Origin: Gemmatimonadota bacterium
GTDB lineage: Bacteria; Gemmatimonadota; Gemmatimonadetes; Longimicrobiales; Gaopeijiaceae
Direction: 5' to 3'
Assembly (NCBI GenBank): GCA_028873815.1
Contig: JAPPNN010000050.1
Location: 1 to 64,000 of the forward strand
DNA length: 64,000 bases
Positions 26,310 to 33,314 of the stretch are shown here, in pieces (position 1 is the stretch's first letter; each line of letters begins with the position of its first letter). Both the position numbers and the translations under genes were made by a program. The notes beneath the pieces are model-generated. The model saw only the letters and a list, made by a program, of their open reading frames with translations. It did no database searches and had not been told where the DNA came from.

Positions 26310-26959
26310 GTTGGGACACGAAGGTGCTCATCGTTGACGACCATGAGATGGTTCGTGCCGGTCTTCGGGCGATCATCGAGAGTACCGGTCGAATGAAGGT
26401 GGTTGGCGAGGCTGCCGACGGCGAGGAGGCGATTCGGCTGGCTCAGAGACTCGAACCCGACGTGATCCTGATGGACATCGACATGCCTCGCCTGGACGGC
26501 ATCGAGGCAACCCGGCGAATAAGCGCGCTGGAGTTTGGCGGAGGGGTACTGATCCTCACCAGACACGACCACGAGGAATACCTTGAACCCATCATGTCGG
26601 CGGGCGCGATGGGGTTCATCAGGAAGAGCCGGGGGCCTGAAGACTTGGTCCGGGCTGTGGATCTGATCGCAGCCGGACGGACAACGATGCCTCGCGTGGC
26701 GTCCCAGCTCTACATGAGGAGACGGCGGGAATTCGACGCCCAGCCGGAATCCCCGCTGGCCGCCTTGAACGATCAGGAACGCGAAATCCTGACACTGACC
26801 GCGAGAGGCTATACGGCAAGCCAGATTGCCGGCAAGATGTCCCTGGCGCGGAAGACGATCGAGAATTACCGTGCCCGCCTCAAGGAGAAACTCGGGTTGC
26901 GCGACCGGTCGGACTGGGTGGACTTGGCGCTCAAGTCGGGCTTGTTGCTGGACGAGTAG
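26306..26959 (+). CDS. NarL/FixJ-family response regulator
   Basis: 217 aa from a GTG overlapping the kinase stop by 4 bp. Receiver domain residues 5-120 with acidic pocket D11/D12, phospho-acceptor D57 in ILMDIDMPRLDG and the conserved K in FIRKSRGPEDL. LuxR-type HTH near residues 150-212 (LNDQEREILTLTARGYTASQIAGKM). It probably controls genes of the upstream receptor cluster, to which the pair is adjacent; that target is inference. Confidence 0.92.
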   Translation: MSWDTKVLIVDDHEMVRAGLRAIIESTGRMKVVGEAADGEEAIRLAQRLEPDVILMDIDMPRLDGIEATRRISALEFGGGVLILTRHDHEEYLEPIMSAGAMGFIRKSRGPEDLVRAVDLIAAGRTTMPRVASQLYMRRRREFDAQPESPLAALNDQEREILTLTARGYTASQIAGKMSLARKTIENYRARLKEKLGLRDRSDWVDLALKSGLLLDE

Positions 26960-27092
26960 GATTGGATCAAGAACCCCATCGGCCAGCGTATACTGGAGTA
27001 CGGCCGCATCCGCCCGGACCCCCTCCGAAGTCCCGCTATTTGGTCACGATTTCCCCGCTGTTCGTGGGCGGCGAGGTCAGATGTGGTCTGAG

Positions 27093-27144
27093 GGCAGGAA
27101 ACGCAGATCGCGCAGCCCTGATTGAACTTACGTGATTCCCTGCC
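27093..27144 (+). repeat. Dispersed ~52 bp repeat, copy 3 (putative attachment site)
   Basis: Starts GGCAGGAAACGCAGATCG and ends GATTCCCTGCC like copies 1 and 2; the core CGCAGATCGCGCAG differs by one base from the integrase-upstream sequence. The interior is different (ATTGAACTTACG, also found at 7362) where copies 1 and 2 have GTAAGTAGTTAGACGA. Direct orientation relative to the others. It lies in the convergent gap between the response regulator and the hydroxylase gene. Confidence 0.7.
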
Positions 27145-27164
27145 GTGATACTGACCACCTCTAG

Positions 27165-27202
27165 TCTGCCAAAATGACAGGTGAATCTGTCAAGATGGCC
27201 GA
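27165..27202. promoter_or_regulatory. Pair of CTGCCA-N3-TGGCAG-like sites
   Basis: TCTGCCAAAATGACAGG (27165-27181) and TCTGTCAAGATGGCCGA (27186-27202) are two imperfect copies of a 7-3-7 palindrome with centres 21 bp apart. The same arrangement recurs at 33268-33306. They sit between two convergent genes, so no obvious promoter is served. Confidence 0.4.
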
Positions 27203-27222
27203 GTTGTAATCGCCAAAGCCGC

Positions 27223-28104
27223 CTACTCCGACGCACTCCAACTCGGCGGTTTCACCAGTACCCGCAGCCTGTTCCTGACGCCCCTTGTTCGGAAGACCTT
27301 CAGAATCAGCCGCTGGATCCCATGCAAGAACACCTTGATGGGGTTGTTCGAGTTGACCGGCTGCTCGATGCCGTACGTCACCGGCTCGACCTCCGGTTCG
27401 AAGGTCCCGAACATGCGATCCCAGATGATGAGCATGCCCGCGTAGTTCTTGTCCCAGTACTGCGGGTTCGAACCGTGGTGCACCCTGTGATGGGAGGGTG
27501 TGTTGAAGAGGAACTCGACCGGTCGCGGCAGCTTGCGGATCGCCTCCGTGTGCAGGATCGCCTGGAACTGTTGGACGAGGACCTCCGACAGCAGCACCAG
27601 GATCGGGTGATACCCCAGCATGACGATGGGGAAGGAGAAGAGGAGCGGGAACACCGCGTCGAGGGGGCCGAAGCGGTAGGCCACCGACATGTTGAAGTGA
27701 GGTGAGCTGTGATGCACGGTGTGCGTGGCCCAGCCCACCCCGATCCTGTGCATCATGCGGTGATCCCAGTAGTACGTGAGATCGGCCAGCAGGACGCAGG
27801 TAGCGATCGTGACCCAGTTCAGCGACAGATGGCTCAGGCTGAAGTTCTCGTAGATCCAGAAGTAGAGCTTCGTGACGAAGAGAATCCCGAGCGCGTACTC
27901 GATGGCCACGAAACAGATGAAGGTGATGACGTTCGCCACCGAGTCACCAATGACGTCGAAGCTCAGGCGTTTCAGAAACGCATAGCGAATGAGTTCGACG
28001 AAGAAGAACGGGATGACCACGTACACCAGGCTCAGGTCGTTCAGTACGTAGAACCAGCCCAGGACCGCGTTCCAGTTGAGCGCTCTGGAGATTGCGTCGA
28101 TCAT
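27223..28104 (-). CDS. Sterol desaturase / fatty acid hydroxylase superfamily membrane protein
   Basis: 293 aa, multi-pass (several hydrophobic helices within residues 10-130). The di-iron histidine clusters are intact: WDHRMMHRIG, THTVHHSS and HHRVHHGS. The superfamily hydroxylates or desaturates lipids in the membrane using O2 and Fe(II). It overlaps the small membrane protein gene upstream (ATGA) and lies in a TetR-led operon, so it is probably induced when that repressor releases its operators. The lipid substrate cannot be read. Confidence 0.92.
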   Translation of the reverse strand: MIDAISRALNWNAVLGWFYVLNDLSLVYVVIPFFFVELIRYAFLKRLSFDVIGDSVANVITFICFVAIEYALGILFVTKLYFWIYENFSLSHLSLNWVTIATCVLLADLTYYWDHRMMHRIGVGWATHTVHHSSPHFNMSVAYRFGPLDAVFPLLFSFPIVMLGYHPILVLLSEVLVQQFQAILHTEAIRKLPRPVEFLFNTPSHHRVHHGSNPQYWDKNYAGMLIIWDRMFGTFEPEVEPVTYGIEQPVNSNNPIKVFLHGIQRLILKVFRTRGVRNRLRVLVKPPSWSASE

Positions 28105-28340
28105 GGCTCTCGACGCTCGGCCGGCACCGAGGTCTCGTCGTCCGCCGAGTCGGCTGCCAAAACACCACGGGCGGCTCCTTCCAGCTGAAACCGCGTCTGC
28201 TCCGCCGCCTCGTCGAACGCTCTGGAGTCTTCTTCGGAACTCGCCAGGCGGGCGGCCCCGGCCAGGGCGACCACAATGATCGCGGTGGTCAGCAACTGCG
28301 CCGGAAACGGCAGTCGATTCTGTCTATTCGGCATGGTCAT
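28101..28340 (-). CDS. Small single-pass membrane protein of the TetR-hydroxylase operon
   Basis: 79 aa from the ATG at 28340 (28334 is an alternative ATG). One transmembrane helix (about residues 14-33, FPAQLLTTAIIVVALAGA) and an acidic C-terminal tail. It overlaps the TetR 3' end and its stop overlaps the hydroxylase start by 4 bp, which argues that it is translated. No family is recognised; a membrane partner for the hydroxylase is possible. Confidence 0.6.
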   Translation of the reverse strand: MTMPNRQNRLPFPAQLLTTAIIVVALAGAARLASSEEDSRAFDEAAEQTRFQLEGAARGVLAADSADDETSVPAERREP

Positions 28341-28896
28341 GCGTTCTCTTGCCTTCGGTTGAAAGCCCGTTCGCGACGGTCTCCCAGACGAGATCCTGTG
28401 CCTGAACCACACCAAGTTCCCCATCGCCGACGGCTCGACACGCCGCCCATATCAAACCATCGATACTCGCCACCACCCAGGCAGTGGGGACATCCGGTCG
28501 AATGCTGCCCTCCCGCTTGGCGGCTCCGACCAGGTCAGCCAGCTCGGAGATCTGCCGCTGGTAGGCTTCGACGATCTCCGGCTCGTCGTAGAGCTCGGCG
28601 GCCGAGTCCAGGAAACGAAAGAACTCGCCGGCGCCGACAACGGCCCGCGTCACCAAGCGCAGCGCATCGGTAGCGGTGCAGGCATTTGCCACGGCCCGCC
28701 GGGTCACGCTGTCCGTCTCGGCGATGGCCCGACTGGCCAGCGCCCTTAGCAGCCCCGCGCGGTTCCCGAAGTGACGGAAAACCGTTGCTCGACCAACCCG
28801 CGCCTCGGCCGCGATCTCGTCAACTGTCGCGTTCGGATTCCGTAATAGCGCCGTGCCTGCCGCCTCAAGGATCCGTTCTTTTGTCGCTAACGCCAT
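28324..28896 (-). CDS. TetR family transcriptional regulator
   Basis: 190 aa. N-terminal TetR HTH (residues 5-50: ERILEAAGTALLRN, VDEIAAEARVGRATVFRHFGNRAGLLRAL). The C-terminal helical ligand pocket is not assignable to a subfamily. The gene leads an overlapping operon with the small membrane protein and the fatty acid hydroxylase. Two palindromes lie immediately upstream (28902-28915 and 28921-28936), so autoregulation in response to a lipid-like ligand is likely. Confidence 0.92.
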   Translation of the reverse strand: MALATKERILEAAGTALLRNPNATVDEIAAEARVGRATVFRHFGNRAGLLRALASRAIAETDSVTRRAVANACTATDALRLVTRAVVGAGEFFRFLDSAAELYDEPEIVEAYQRQISELADLVGAAKREGSIRPDVPTAWVVASIDGLIWAACRAVGDGELGVVQAQDLVWETVANGLSTEGKRTHDHAE

Positions 28897-28901
28897 TTGT
28901 G

Positions 28902-28936
28902 ATACGCTATCGTATTGACTGATACTTTAGAGTATC
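28902..28936. promoter_or_regulatory. Double palindromic operator upstream of the TetR gene
   Basis: ATACG-ctat-CGTAT (28902-28915) and GATACT-ttag-AGTATC (28921-28936) are perfect palindromes with centres 20 bp apart, beginning 6 bp upstream of the TetR start. Half-sites share the ATAC core. Likely TetR binding sites covering the operon promoter. Confidence 0.7.
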
Positions 28937-29023
28937 ACCAGAATTGTTGGCGTTGTCAATGCGTTCGAACGGACGATGAGGATCCGGCGCCCGGTAACGC
29001 ACAGTGCCGACCGAGACCTCAGA

Positions 29024-30070
29024 TCAGCGATAGCGCTCGAGGTACGCCCGCAGCCGCGCTGACTCGTCGGCCGCAGCGGGATCGCCTTCCACCTGGTACA
29101 AGCGCGTGCGGACCACGAACAGGTCCATGTCCTCCTCGCTCGGCGGCGTGTCCCTCTCGATAATCTCGCGCACCTTGCGAGGGAAGAAGCTGCCCCAATC
29201 CGGGCGGCGGCCGTCCACATCGGTATAGCCGTACTCCTTCGCCAGCCCCCAGCTCGAGAACAGGCCGCCGCTCCTGGCCCCGACGTCCGGGTCGGCGGCC
29301 AGCGCCGCCACCGCCCGTCCTACGTAGCACGGCGTCTCGGACTCGGCGAAGTACCGATCCTCCTCAATGGCGTCGCGCCAGTTGGCCTCGGTGACCCCGA
29401 AATGGTCGAGCACCGCCTCGGAGCGCATGAAGCCCGGCGTGAGCGCCACCGCCGTCACCCGGTGCGCGTGCAGGTCGGCCGCCATCGCGTAGGCAAGGCG
29501 AATGACCGCGTTCTTGGCCAGGTCGTAGAAGAGATTGCCGCGATACCCGAGGGTGTCGCCGTCGGTAACCTCGACAATGAGCCCCGCGTTGCGCTCGACC
29601 ATCAGGGGAACGCCATGCCGGCTCGTGATGATGTGAGTGTGGACGGCGCGCTCCAGCAGTTCGAACCCCTGGGCGGTGGAGAGCTTCCAGAAGGGCGCTC
29701 CCCACTCGGTCAGCGCGTCGCCGCCCCAGATGTCGTTGACGAGCACGTCGAGCCGGCCCTGCGCGGCGCGGACGCGCGCAAAAAGCCGCTCGACCTCGGC
29801 CTCGACGGTATGGTCGGTGCTGACAGCGATTCCGTGGCCTCCCGCCGCGGTCACCATCTCCGCCGTCTCTTCGATCGTCTCGGGCCGTCCGGCGGTGGCG
29901 GGGCGCCCGCGGACGCTACGGCCGGTACAATAGACAGTGGCGCCGGCCTCTCCCAGCATCCGGGCGATACCCCGGCCGGCGCCGCGGGTAGCACCGGCGA
30001 CGACGGCCACCTGGTTCAGGAGGCGCTGGTCGGGCAAGAGAGCTTGGGGGGGTTGGGTCTCACCCGACAT
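29024..30070 (-). CDS. Short-chain dehydrogenase/reductase (SDR) family oxidoreductase
   Basis: 348 aa from the ATG at 30070; the longer frame upstream has a non-protein-like Arg-rich leader. Rossmann NAD(P) motif VAGATRGAGRGIA near residues 23-35, NNAG equivalent LVNDIWGG, and the catalytic pair in FYDLAKNAV (Y-x3-K). The length and the C-terminal extension resemble DHRS1-like SDRs. Substrate unknown. It is the last of the minus-strand run that includes the propeller lipoprotein and may be independent. Confidence 0.85.
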   Translation of the reverse strand: MSGETQPPQALLPDQRLLNQVAVVAGATRGAGRGIARMLGEAGATVYCTGRSVRGRPATAGRPETIEETAEMVTAAGGHGIAVSTDHTVEAEVERLFARVRAAQGRLDVLVNDIWGGDALTEWGAPFWKLSTAQGFELLERAVHTHIITSRHGVPLMVERNAGLIVEVTDGDTLGYRGNLFYDLAKNAVIRLAYAMAADLHAHRVTAVALTPGFMRSEAVLDHFGVTEANWRDAIEEDRYFAESETPCYVGRAVAALAADPDVGARSGGLFSSWGLAKEYGYTDVDGRRPDWGSFFPRKVREIIERDTPPSEEDMDLFVVRTRLYQVEGDPAAADESARLRAYLERYR

Positions 30071-30092
30071 TCCGATTCGGATCTCATCATCC

Positions 30093-30425
30093 TCATCTGC
30101 GAGGCAGTCCCCGTACGATCTCCACTTGAGCGTGCACCCGCATGGCCGCCGGAAGTCCTCCGCTCGACCAGTCACGTGACATCGAGCGTATCTGGCCGGT
30201 TGCGCGGTCGAGGATCAATGCGGCCCTGCCGCCGGTGTCCCGGTCGATTGTAACAGTGCCCTCGGGACCCGTCAGCATAACGCGGTCCAACTCCAGGGTC
30301 CATGCGGGCTCGTAGGGGATGGCGAACACAAAGTTGCTCCCCCAATGGTCGAGTTTGACCTCGAAGCTCTGGGAGCGGACAAGCCTTCGGGGTCGCTGGC
30401 CGTCACCGTCACGGACGTCCGTCCC
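30093..30425 (-). pseudogene. C-terminal remnant of a cadherin-like / secreted protease-type protein
   Basis: Residues encoded at 30374-30093 (SQSFEVKLDHWGSNFVFAIP, then LDRVMLTGPEGTVTIDRD and LDRATGQIRSMSRDW) match the C-terminal domain of the LRR metalloprotease at 42521-45700 (FFFAIPIEPEWAD, LVGPEGVVVIDGDD, RGTGRIRAILRDW). Just upstream, in another frame, the DNA reads SVTVTASDPEGLSA, a cadherin-like/Ig-like domain end, so a frameshift in a C run (GCTCCCAG) separates the two. The 5' part is gone; the segment overlaps the 3' end of the propeller gene. Confidence 0.65.
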
Positions 30426-31644
30426 GCTTGTCGGTTGGCAATACTCGATGGCGCACGACGCTTTGGCTTCCAAATTCGTCTTCGACGACCCCAATCACGA
30501 CGTCAGCGGCGACGAGAGGAGTTGGAGTCAAGGCCATAAGCTCTGGTGATGCGGCCCGCCCACGGTATCGGCCTGCATCGTCAAACAGGTCCCAGGCCTG
30601 CACGTGGTCCTCCTCTGTCACCGCGACCCACAGCCATGAATCCGGATCCACTGCGATGGTACCCATGACTGGCTTGTGTCGCGGGAGCATTCCAGACGAA
30701 AGGCCCGCGGCCGCCGCGACGCTGTCTCGTTCCCGTCCCTGTAACAGTTGGGGGGCACGCCCCAGTTCAACTGTGCGAACGGTATCTCCGGACAACGCCA
30801 CCTTGTGTATCCGAAATGTATCGCTTCGCCCCAGCCATACCCCGCCGTCGGGGCCCACTGCCCAGCGCAACTCTGGCGACATGGGAACCGGGCTACTTGC
30901 CATCCCGAATTCGTATTCGCTGGGGTACAACCGGACGTCGATCGTGGGAAGCAAGAGACTGTCCGACAAGAACAGTCCACCGTCCTCGGTAGTACCATTT
31001 CGTAACAAGTAGTCGAAGCCCGAATCCGGATCCCTTCGATAGAGATGTCCCGTTGCGTCCGCATGAACTCGCCAGACCGTTTCCGCGTTTAGACTACGTG
31101 CGCCATAAGCATGTTCGGCCAGGAACCGACCGTCGCGGTCAAAGGCCGTGATTTTCCTGGATCGGTAGTCCAGTGTCCACAGGACTCCGGTTGCCTGGAC
31201 GAATGTCGCACCGCCCAGCGTTTTGAACTCGCCGGGGCCTTCCCCCGGTCCGCCGATGCTGTGGAGGAAGTCGCCTTCTGGGCCAAAGACGCGAATCTCT
31301 CGCCATTGAGAGTCGGCCACAAAGATATTACCCCGTTCGTCGACAGCCAGAGATACAATGGCGCCGAACACAAACGGGTCGTGAGTGCCGGCTCCGACTG
31401 CAGCGCCTATACGAAGGTCCTCCACCAAGCGGAAGGCGTCAGCAGTGCCCGACCTGGCCGGATCCGGGTTCGAAACGACAACACGTCCATTGGCGAGTGT
31501 GTCAACGGCAAATGCGTCGTGCCTTGCACCGGAACCGCCGCACGACCACACGACGCCTGCGACAGTACCGGCCAGGAGCAATCCTGGAACGTACTCGCTG
31601 CATGTCCTCCGTCTCCAACGGACAAAGCGGCCCAGAATATCCAC
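30409..31644 (-). CDS. 6-bladed beta-propeller lipoprotein
   Basis: 411 aa. Signal sequence with a lipobox-like VVWSCGG (Cys about residue 35). Propeller blades are visible, for example IVSLAVDERGNIFVADSQWREIRVFGPEGDFLHSIGGPGEGPGEF (positions about 31200-31340) and WAVGPDGGVWLGRSDTFRIH. Related to the lipoprotein at 23277-24509. Base composition is lower in GC than neighbours. Its 3' end overlaps the gene remnant described above, so the natural C-terminus may have been altered. Confidence 0.85.
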   Translation of the reverse strand: MDILGRFVRWRRRTCSEYVPGLLLAGTVAGVVWSCGGSGARHDAFAVDTLANGRVVVSNPDPARSGTADAFRLVEDLRIGAAVGAGTHDPFVFGAIVSLAVDERGNIFVADSQWREIRVFGPEGDFLHSIGGPGEGPGEFKTLGGATFVQATGVLWTLDYRSRKITAFDRDGRFLAEHAYGARSLNAETVWRVHADATGHLYRRDPDSGFDYLLRNGTTEDGGLFLSDSLLLPTIDVRLYPSEYEFGMASSPVPMSPELRWAVGPDGGVWLGRSDTFRIHKVALSGDTVRTVELGRAPQLLQGRERDSVAAAAGLSSGMLPRHKPVMGTIAVDPDSWLWVAVTEEDHVQAWDLFDDAGRYRGRAASPELMALTPTPLVAADVVIGVVEDEFGSQSVVRHRVLPTDKRDGRP

Positions 31645-31680
31645 CTAGTCTTGCTCTTCCGGCTCGTCCGACTCGCAGTT

Positions 31681-32115
31681 TCAGTCTTCTGGCGGGCCGA
31701 GCGGCGGGTGGGCTATCGGTGCGGGAACTGAGTCTGGCCGGAGCGCAGACTCAATGAGAAAGACCAGGCGTTCCTCGTTTCGCTCCACTTCAACTTCGTA
31801 CAGCGTGCCGGGTCCCCCAGGACTGAAGGCAGGCGATCTGCGGGCGTCTCTGCCGTTGACCGTCCTGAGCAAATCGCCAGGCTCCAAGCCCACAACGTGC
31901 GCTGGCGAGCATGGGCGAATGCTCGCTATCACAGGGAATCGCCGTTCTTCGTAACGCTTGACCACGTCCGGAACGGTCCAGCGAAGGCCGACATACCCCA
32001 AGTCAGCTCCACGGGGGACGACAACCTCCTGAGCCTTGAGAGAATCGGAGACCCCGGGAACACTAGTGAGACCAAGCAGCAACGGTAGCGCTACTCGCCA
32101 GTTCATGCGTCGCAA
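31681..32115 (-). CDS. Secreted PDZ-domain protein
   Basis: 144 aa (a second in-frame ATG gives 141). A Sec signal peptide (about residues 1-29, ending LKAQ) is followed by one PDZ-like domain with the carboxylate-binding and core strands VIASIRPCSPAHVVGLEPGDLLRTVNGRDA. No protease domain, so it may act as an adaptor or substrate-binding module in the periplasm. It lies 36 bp upstream of the propeller lipoprotein on the same strand and may be co-transcribed with it. Confidence 0.75.
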   Translation of the reverse strand: MRRMNWRVALPLLLGLTSVPGVSDSLKAQEVVVPRGADLGYVGLRWTVPDVVKRYEERRFPVIASIRPCSPAHVVGLEPGDLLRTVNGRDARRSPAFSPGGPGTLYEVEVERNEERLVFLIESALRPDSVPAPIAHPPLGPPED

Positions 32116-32429
32116 CTTACGAGGCAGGCTCTGACGGTCGGTTGCCGCCGAGCGGTTGAAGTGGTGTTGAGAACATTGTCATCTCCCTGGTTCGAAGGTC
32201 GGCGGGGCGGGTCTCGCCACGTCGCGAGAAGAGGTTGGAGAGGTGTCGCACATCCTGCAAGCTTAGCTTGCTAACACCAGTTGGCCGATACGAGAGTTGG
32301 TGCTAGGCCGCCGACTCACAGCGCAGCGCCCCGTTCTCGTAGACCGGGAACGCGGGGGACTCGGAGTAGAAGCCTGGCCGCCGAGACTCACCCAGAGGGC
32401 AAGACATGCGACCATCTGCGCCGGTCGCG
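32116..32429. other. Gene-free stretch with an inverted repeat
   Basis: About 310 bp between the PDZ and VOC genes. Near 32270-32310 the sequence TAACACCA...TGGTGCTA forms an almost perfect inverted repeat that could be a terminator-like hairpin for the VOC gene. No coding sequence is convincing. Confidence 0.4.
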
Positions 32430-32825
32430 TCACATTTGACCCTTCTCCTCCATGATCTGGATCAGGTTGCCGCATGTATCGTCGAAGACTGCGGTAATGA
32501 CAGTCCCCAGGTCGGTGGGCGGCTGCACGAATCGCACACCCTCTGCCACGAGACGCTCGTGCTCGGCTTCGACGTCGTCGACCGCGAAGGCGGTATAGGG
32601 GATCCCGTCCTCCACCAGCGCCTTCCTGAACGGAACGACTGCGGGGTGCCCAGCGGGCTCCAGCACCAACTCCGTCCCTTCCGGAGCCTCCTCGGATACG
32701 ACCGTGATCCAGGCGTGCTCTCCCAGCGGGATGTTGTGCTTCAGCCGAAAGCCGAGCGTTTCCGTGTAGAAACGAAGTGCCTTCTCCTGATCGTCCACGC
32801 ACACGCTGGTCCAGTTGATTCTCAT
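32430..32825 (-). CDS. VOC superfamily (glyoxalase/bleomycin-resistance-like) protein
   Basis: 131 aa, one complete vicinal-oxygen-chelate fold with two beta-alpha-beta-beta-beta halves (TSVCVDDQEKALRFYTETLGFRLKHNI and YTAFAVDDVEAEHERLVAEGVRFV). A metal-binding E is present in the last strand (LIQIMEE). The family includes lyases, dioxygenases and resistance proteins; no specific activity can be named. The start overlaps the ArsR stop (ATGA), so the two are co-regulated. Confidence 0.9.
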   Translation of the reverse strand: MRINWTSVCVDDQEKALRFYTETLGFRLKHNIPLGEHAWITVVSEEAPEGTELVLEPAGHPAVVPFRKALVEDGIPYTAFAVDDVEAEHERLVAEGVRFVQPPTDLGTVITAVFDDTCGNLIQIMEEKGQM

Positions 32826-33133
32826 TGCTCGTTGTCCTCGTCAGTTGAGTGTGAAGTGTCTTCGTCTGTCGGGATCGGCCACCGCTCCCCGATGGCCTTC
32901 AGCGGGGCGCCCTCGAACCAGTGGAGTTTCGACCTCCCCTCTCGCCTCGTGCGAATGAGGCCGGCGGCTTCCAGCACGTCCAGGTGCTGCGAGATCGCTT
33001 GCCGCGAGGATTCGATGCCGTGTTTCATGATCAGGCGCGCGCAGAGTTCGAAGAGCGATTGACCCGACCGATCCACGAGTTCATCCAGGATGGCCCGCCT
33101 GGTCCGGTCAGCGATCGCGCGGTAGATGTCCAC
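32822..33133 (-). CDS. ArsR family transcriptional repressor
   Basis: 103 aa from a GTG. Winged-helix core with recognition helix SRQAISQHLDVLEAAGLIRTRREGRSKLHWFE. No Cys ligands, so it is the non-metal type that is usually paired with VOC or SRPBCC genes. It probably represses its own operon through the two operator repeats located 14-71 bp upstream. Confidence 0.9.
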   Translation of the reverse strand: MDIYRAIADRTRRAILDELVDRSGQSLFELCARLIMKHGIESSRQAISQHLDVLEAAGLIRTRREGRSKLHWFEGAPLKAIGERWPIPTDEDTSHSTDEDNEQ

Positions 33134-33146
33134 ATGTCAGTCTAAG

Positions 33147-33204
33147 GCAAGTGTCCGCTTGCATGTCAAGATGCACGATACGCAAGCACGGGCTTGCATG
33201 TCAA
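33147..33204. promoter_or_regulatory. Duplicated operator upstream of the ArsR-VOC operon
   Basis: GCAAG-N6-CTTGC palindromes at 33147-33162 and 33182-33197, each followed by CATGTCAA. The 13-mer GCTTGCATGTCAA is repeated exactly at 33157-33169 and 33192-33204, 35 bp apart. Likely ArsR binding sites. Confidence 0.65.
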
Positions 33205-33218
33205 TGGGCGGGTGGCTT

Positions 33219-33306
33219 CCTGCCAGAATGGCAGGGTTGGAATCGGTATCGGTGAGCGGAGCGGTTTTCCGCCAGAATGACAGCGAAAACCTGCCAAAAT
33301 GGCAGG
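33219..33306. promoter_or_regulatory. Three CTGCCA-N3-TGGCAG palindromes
   Basis: CCTGCCAGAATGGCAGG (33219-33235), TCCGCCAGAATGACAGC (33268-33284) and CCTGCCAAAATGGCAGG (33290-33306). The last two are centred 22 bp apart, like the pair at 27165-27202. They lie between the ArsR promoter and the 3' end of the kinase gene. The regulator is unknown. Confidence 0.55.
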
Positions 33307-33314
33307 TCAGGCGT

